A stretch of DNA of 64,000 bases, from the NCBI GenBank assembly GCA_900471925.1, contig UCGV01000019.1:124001-188000 (forward strand), given 5' to 3'. The notes beneath the pieces were generated by a model that worked only from the letters and a program-made list of their open reading frames with translations, was not told the origin of the DNA and did not search any database. Each line of letters begins with the position of its first letter. The first letter of the stretch is position 1. The position numbers and the translations under genes are program-made. This document shows positions 60,899-64,000 of this stretch, piece after piece. The stretch is from Hyphomicrobiales bacterium (GTDB lineage Bacteria > Pseudomonadota > Alphaproteobacteria > Rhizobiales > Rhizobiaceae).

Positions 60899-62382
60899 CG
60901 CCGGTTGATTTGACCGGCTCGGGCATCGCCATCGCCGACATTGTCGCGATCGCCCGCAAGGATGCTTCGGTCGGGATTGCCGATGAGGTCCGTGAACGGC
61001 TGGTCGTAGCGCGCCGGATATTGGAAGATGCGGCCGCTGCCGGCCAGCAGATCTACGGCATGAATACCGGGCTGGGTGCCAATTTGAAGACGGCAGTCAC
61101 CGGCGCGTTCGAGGCGTTTCAGCTGCAATTGATCCGCGGCCGCGGCATGGCTGTTGGCCCAGCCCTGCCACGCGATGCGACCAGGGCCGTCATTGCTGCA
61201 CGGCTCACGATGCTTGCCGTCGGCGGATCGGGGATTTCACTCCCCATTTTCGAGGCGCTGGTTGCCATGCTGAACGCCGGTGTCCATCCCGTCATGCCGG
61301 CGATCGGCTCGATCGGCGCAGGCGACCTCGTGCTTCTGTCTGCGATGGCGCGCAGCCTGGTCGGGGAGGGGGAAGCCGAATATCGGGGCGATGTCTATCC
61401 GGCAGGCGAAGCTTTAAATCTCGCGGGGCTTGCGCCTGCGGTGCTGAGGCCCAAGGATGGAATATCGCTCCTGAATGCCTCGGCCGTCTCCGCGGGCCTT
61501 GGGGCGCTCGCTATTCACGATGCCGAAGCACTGATGAACGCCCAGCGTCAGGCGGCGGCGCTTAGTTTCGAAGGGCTCGGCGGCAACCCGTTAGTTCTGT
61601 CGCCGGGCATTCAAGCCGCACGGCCGGCCGCACATCAGGCGATCGAAGCCGCACATCTTCTCGGCGCGCTGGAGGGATCCTCGTTGTTCGAGGCTTCAGC
61701 CTCGATTCAGGATCCGCTCAGCTTGCGTTGTCTGGCGCCGATCCATGGAGCGCTCGCTGATGCGCTGACGCGTGCAAAAGACGCGGTCGAGATCGAGCTT
61801 AATGCCGCGGCTGACAACCCGCTCGTGCTCATCGACGAGAAACGGGTTCTTTCTACCGGTAATTTCCACACGCCGTCTCTGTCGCTTGCCTTCGAGACGC
61901 TTGGGCTTGCCGTTGCCCAGGCTGCCGCTGCCTCAGCGGCCCGCTTTGTCCAGCTTACAGGATCCGGGCGGCACGGCCTGCCGCGCTATCTTTCGCCGGT
62001 CGGCGGTGCCTCGGCCGGTTTCGTGCCGCTGCAGAAGACCGTCGCTGCGCTGATGGCGAGTATTCGCCATAAGGCCAACCCCGTTATGCTCGATTTCCTC
62101 GCCGTTTCCGAAGGCGTTGAGGATCATGCGACCCAATCGGCTCTCGCCGTCCAGAAGTTTGCGGAAATGCTTGATCTTTGGCGTCTCGTCGTTGCCTGCG
62201 AGTTGCTGGCCGCCGCACAGGCGGTCGATCAGCGCCCAGATCATCTCTGCGGCAGGGGAACCGCCGAGACCTATGCGCTGGTTCGCCAGATTGCGCCATC
62301 AATGTCCGAAGACCGTCCGCTCGGCGAAGACGTGTCGACGCTCGCGTCCCGCCTGCTGAACGGCCGGCGCGCTGAAATGTGA
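60895..62382 (+). CDS. Aromatic amino acid lyase (HAL/PAL family) lacking the MIO serine
   Basis: The 495-residue protein has the HAL/PAL fold signals: YGMNTGLGANLKT (catalytic Tyr), LLNASAVSAGLG (Asn), ASIQDPLSLRCLAPIHG (Arg kept, Tyr changed to Leu), NAAADNPLV, STGNFHTPSLSLA, and GVEDHATQSALAV (Glu). Normal members form the MIO cofactor from Ala-Ser-Gly in GSxGASGDL. Here the codons read GSIGAGDLV, one residue short with Ser missing (about 61305-61335). It therefore probably lacks MIO and does not remove ammonia in the usual way. The start MTPVDLTGSG overlaps the OCD stop; the upstream open frame belongs to another gene. It may be a lyase for a better leaving group, such as trimethylamine, or a non-enzyme. 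Confidence 0.87.
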   Translation: MTPVDLTGSGIAIADIVAIARKDASVGIADEVRERLVVARRILEDAAAAGQQIYGMNTGLGANLKTAVTGAFEAFQLQLIRGRGMAVGPALPRDATRAVIAARLTMLAVGGSGISLPIFEALVAMLNAGVHPVMPAIGSIGAGDLVLLSAMARSLVGEGEAEYRGDVYPAGEALNLAGLAPAVLRPKDGISLLNASAVSAGLGALAIHDAEALMNAQRQAAALSFEGLGGNPLVLSPGIQAARPAAHQAIEAAHLLGALEGSSLFEASASIQDPLSLRCLAPIHGALADALTRAKDAVEIELNAAADNPLVLIDEKRVLSTGNFHTPSLSLAFETLGLAVAQAAAASAARFVQLTGSGRHGLPRYLSPVGGASAGFVPLQKTVAALMASIRHKANPVMLDFLAVSEGVEDHATQSALAVQKFAEMLDLWRLVVACELLAAAQAVDQRPDHLCGRGTAETYALVRQIAPSMSEDRPLGEDVSTLASRLLNGRRAEM

Positions 62383-62389
62383 GGATGAC

Positions 62390-63196
62390 ATGAGCCTTGC
62401 CAGCATCGCCATGTACGTGACACCGCCGCCGCTCGCGCAGGCTACGAGCCTTCTCTGGTCGTTTCTGCACGAGCAGCTCGTGGCGGCGGGACTTGATGGC
62501 GTGCCTGATACTCTCGATCAGCGCATCGCCTATGACGAAGCATGGATGCGTCCTGATCTTCTTCTCTCTCAGACCTGCGGTTATCCCTATGCAAAACATC
62601 TGCGCGGCAAGGTGCGACTGGTGGCGACACCGGTCTATAGCCATCCTGGCTGCGACGGACCATTCATGCGAAGCTTCATCATCGCCCGGCAGGATCGAGC
62701 CATTGGCTCACTTCAGGGTCTTCGCGGCACGATTGCAGCCATCAATGGTCCCGACAGCAACTCCGGCGCCAACTTGTTTCGTGCGGCGGTAGCACCGATT
62801 GCAGGCGACCGTCCCTTCTTCGCAGACATCGTGGAGACCGGCAGTCATGGAGCAAGTATCGATGCTGTTGCATGCGGCAGCGCCGACTGCGCCGCGATAG
62901 ACTGCGTCACCTTTGCCAATATTCGACGTTTCGATCCAGCACGTACCGCGTCGATCCGGATTGTGGCGGAGACACCGGCCGGGCCGGGCCTTCCGTTCAT
63001 AACCGCAGGTGATGCGACCGACATCCAGGTCAGCCAGTTGAGACAGGCTCTGGCGGCATCGATCGCTGAAGTCTCGCTCGCGCCAGTGCGCGATACGCTC
63101 GGGCTTTCAGGCTTTGTCGTTCTATCGGATGCAGCGTACGAGCCGCTGCTCGATTTCGCCCGACAGGCTGAAGCAAGCGGCTTTCACGATTTTTGA
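62390..63196 (+). CDS. PhnD/phosphonate-type binding protein without signal peptide
   Basis: The 268-residue protein resembles the PhnD-like group of type 2 binding proteins: DLLLSQTCGYPYAKHL, SHPGCDGPFMRSFIIARQDR, INGPDSNSGANLFRAAVAPI, and VETGSHGASIDAVACGSADC. It starts MSLASIAMYVTPPPLAQATS, with no Lys/Arg-rich start and no long hydrophobic core, so it is probably cytoplasmic. The GAGGAT ribosome site is close. Perhaps it binds a pathway intermediate or regulates an enzyme. It is the last gene of the run, 7 bases after the lyase. Confidence 0.8.
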   Translation: MSLASIAMYVTPPPLAQATSLLWSFLHEQLVAAGLDGVPDTLDQRIAYDEAWMRPDLLLSQTCGYPYAKHLRGKVRLVATPVYSHPGCDGPFMRSFIIARQDRAIGSLQGLRGTIAAINGPDSNSGANLFRAAVAPIAGDRPFFADIVETGSHGASIDAVACGSADCAAIDCVTFANIRRFDPARTASIRIVAETPAGPGLPFITAGDATDIQVSQLRQALAASIAEVSLAPVRDTLGLSGFVVLSDAAYEPLLDFARQAEASGFHDF

Positions 63197-63469
63197 TATC
63201 TGGCGAACTTGGATCCGGAATGGCGAGGGCCGAGTGCAAGGTTAGAGGACTATTGATCCTTCCCATGAGGCTCGGTTTAGCAAGTTGAGTCGGCCCGTTT
63301 CACATCCGCCGAAATAATCTACCTTTTTTATGGGCAAATATTTTGAGATGTCGCGGTGGGGCGCGAAGAGTTTTCCTGTTTTGGTCTGCAGTAGGCAAAC
63401 CTGTGCGGCGCAGATCCGTTGAGATCACGGTAGTGGTATTGAAAATATTGCTCTTTCTGGATCTCGTGA

Positions 63470-64000
63470 ATGACGCTCCATTCCAGTACTGAAAATCTTC
63501 CCTCCCAAACGGCACTTTCCATTGCGCGCATCGAATGGCAGACGGTAGTGCTCGCGCTCGTCATCTATGGCGGGTTTTTGTCGTTGACGTGGTTCTGGCA
63601 GGCATTGCCGATCCCGATCGTCATTGCACTGGGAAGCTGGCTAATTGCTTGGCATGGCTCCCTGCAGCATGAAGTGATACATGGCCACCCGACACGAAAT
63701 CGGCGCATAAACGATGCCATTGGATGGTTGCCTCTGTCGCTCTGGCTGCCCTATTCCATCTATCGCGAGGGCCATCTGGTCCACCATCGCGACGAACACT
63801 TGACGGATCCCATTGAGGATCCGGAATCCTCGTATTTCACCCGCGAGGCATGGAGCCGAATGGGTCGCCTCGGCCGGGTCCTGGCGGCGTGGAACACGAC
63901 GCTGCTCGGACGATTGGCACTTGGCCCCCTGGTCATGATCCTTAATTTCCTCGGAGAGGAAAGTGCCCGCGTTCTTGGTGGAGACAGGCGTCGGGCAATG
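63470..64000 (+). CDS. Fatty acid desaturase, N-terminal part (cut by the window end)
   Basis: An open frame from ATG 63470 runs in phase to the last base (177 codons). It has a hydrophobic start (VVLALVIYGGFLSLTWFWQA) and the first two histidine boxes of membrane desaturases, HEVIHGHPTR and HLVHHRDEHL. The third box is beyond the window. Such di-iron enzymes introduce double bonds or act on carotenoids and other lipids. No strong ribosome site is visible, so the exact start is provisional. The 273 bases before it show no other gene. Confidence 0.82.
   Translation, partial: MTLHSSTENLPSQTALSIARIEWQTVVLALVIYGGFLSLTWFWQALPIPIVIALGSWLIAWHGSLQHEVIHGHPTRNRRINDAIGWLPLSLWLPYSIYREGHLVHHRDEHLTDPIEDPESSYFTREAWSRMGRLGRVLAAWNTTLLGRLALGPLVMILNFLGEESARVLGGDRRRAM

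Noticed and set aside
63197..63469. Minus-strand open frames before the desaturase gene
   Set aside because: Codon use is unlike the genome; no domain or ribosome site was seen.

Overview
The window reads as chromosome or large-plasmid DNA of a Rhizobiaceae-type alphaproteobacterium (Rhizobium/Agrobacterium group). I infer this from the GC-rich codon use, the many ABC uptake systems, class III cyclases fused to TolB/TPR-like regions, RTX proteins with PrsD/PrsE-like exporters, and the general gene style. No rRNA, tRNA, CRISPR, phage or insertion-sequence gene was seen.

Layout. (1) 1-5150, minus strand: a guanidine-use operon. It encodes an ABC importer of the NitT/TauT type, two DUF1989 proteins matching carboxyguanidine deiminase subunits, and the start of a urea/guanidine carboxylase. 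A well-matched sigma-54 promoter, a guanidine-I (ykkC) riboswitch and an intrinsic terminator precede it. (2) 5400-16150, plus strand: a ~1765-residue protein with an N,N-dimethylformamidase-like domain and four DUF4082-like repeats alternating with cadherin-like repeats, then a COG0523 metallochaperone, a small unknown protein, and a type I exporter pair (ABC protein with a degenerate C39 domain, and an HlyD adaptor). (3) 16150-20430, minus strand: ugpB-ugpA-ugpE-like uptake genes with an endonuclease/exonuclease/phosphatase-family gene where ugpC is often found, behind a LacI-type palindrome. (4) 20690-32600: housekeeping and mixed genes, namely the Prc protease, a class III cyclase, a TetR regulator, an M14 carboxypeptidase, an orphan DppA-like binding protein, an MhpD-like hydratase, an atypical SDR, ZntB and a Gph-like phosphatase. 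(5) 32605-47970: a second type I secretion locus, with a 2400-residue haem-peroxidase/RTX protein, a PrsD-like ABC exporter, an RTX protein with an N-terminal membrane segment and an HlyD adaptor. A histidine kinase diverges from the peroxidase and is convergent with a NarL-type regulator. (6) 48180-53330: SuhB and a YnjBCD/Fbp-like ABC importer. (7) 53530-54100: decayed gene remnants. (8) 54300-63200, plus strand: a tightly packed operon that I consider the most novel system here. It has an OpuB/OsmF/EgtU-type betaine-like importer (four genes), two luciferase-like flavin monooxygenases, an ornithine-cyclodeaminase-family enzyme, an aromatic amino acid lyase lacking the serine of the MIO-forming Ala-Ser-Gly triad, and a PhnD-like protein with no signal peptide. 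(9) 63470-end: the start of a fatty acid desaturase.

How the genes work together. The guanidine operon couples uptake to ATP-dependent carboxylation and deimination, apparently gated by nitrogen status (sigma-54) and by guanidine itself (riboswitch). The two type I loci each pair an exporter with a very large neighbouring protein that is the obvious candidate cargo; neither locus encodes a TolC-like outer-membrane partner here. The 54-63 kb operon looks like uptake and stepwise breakdown of one quaternary-ammonium or heterocyclic compound. Its substrate is unknown to me; a histidine-betaine or ergothioneine-like compound is a speculative suggestion. Several importer operons carry a strong stem-loop directly after the binding-protein gene, consistent with excess production of binding protein over permease.
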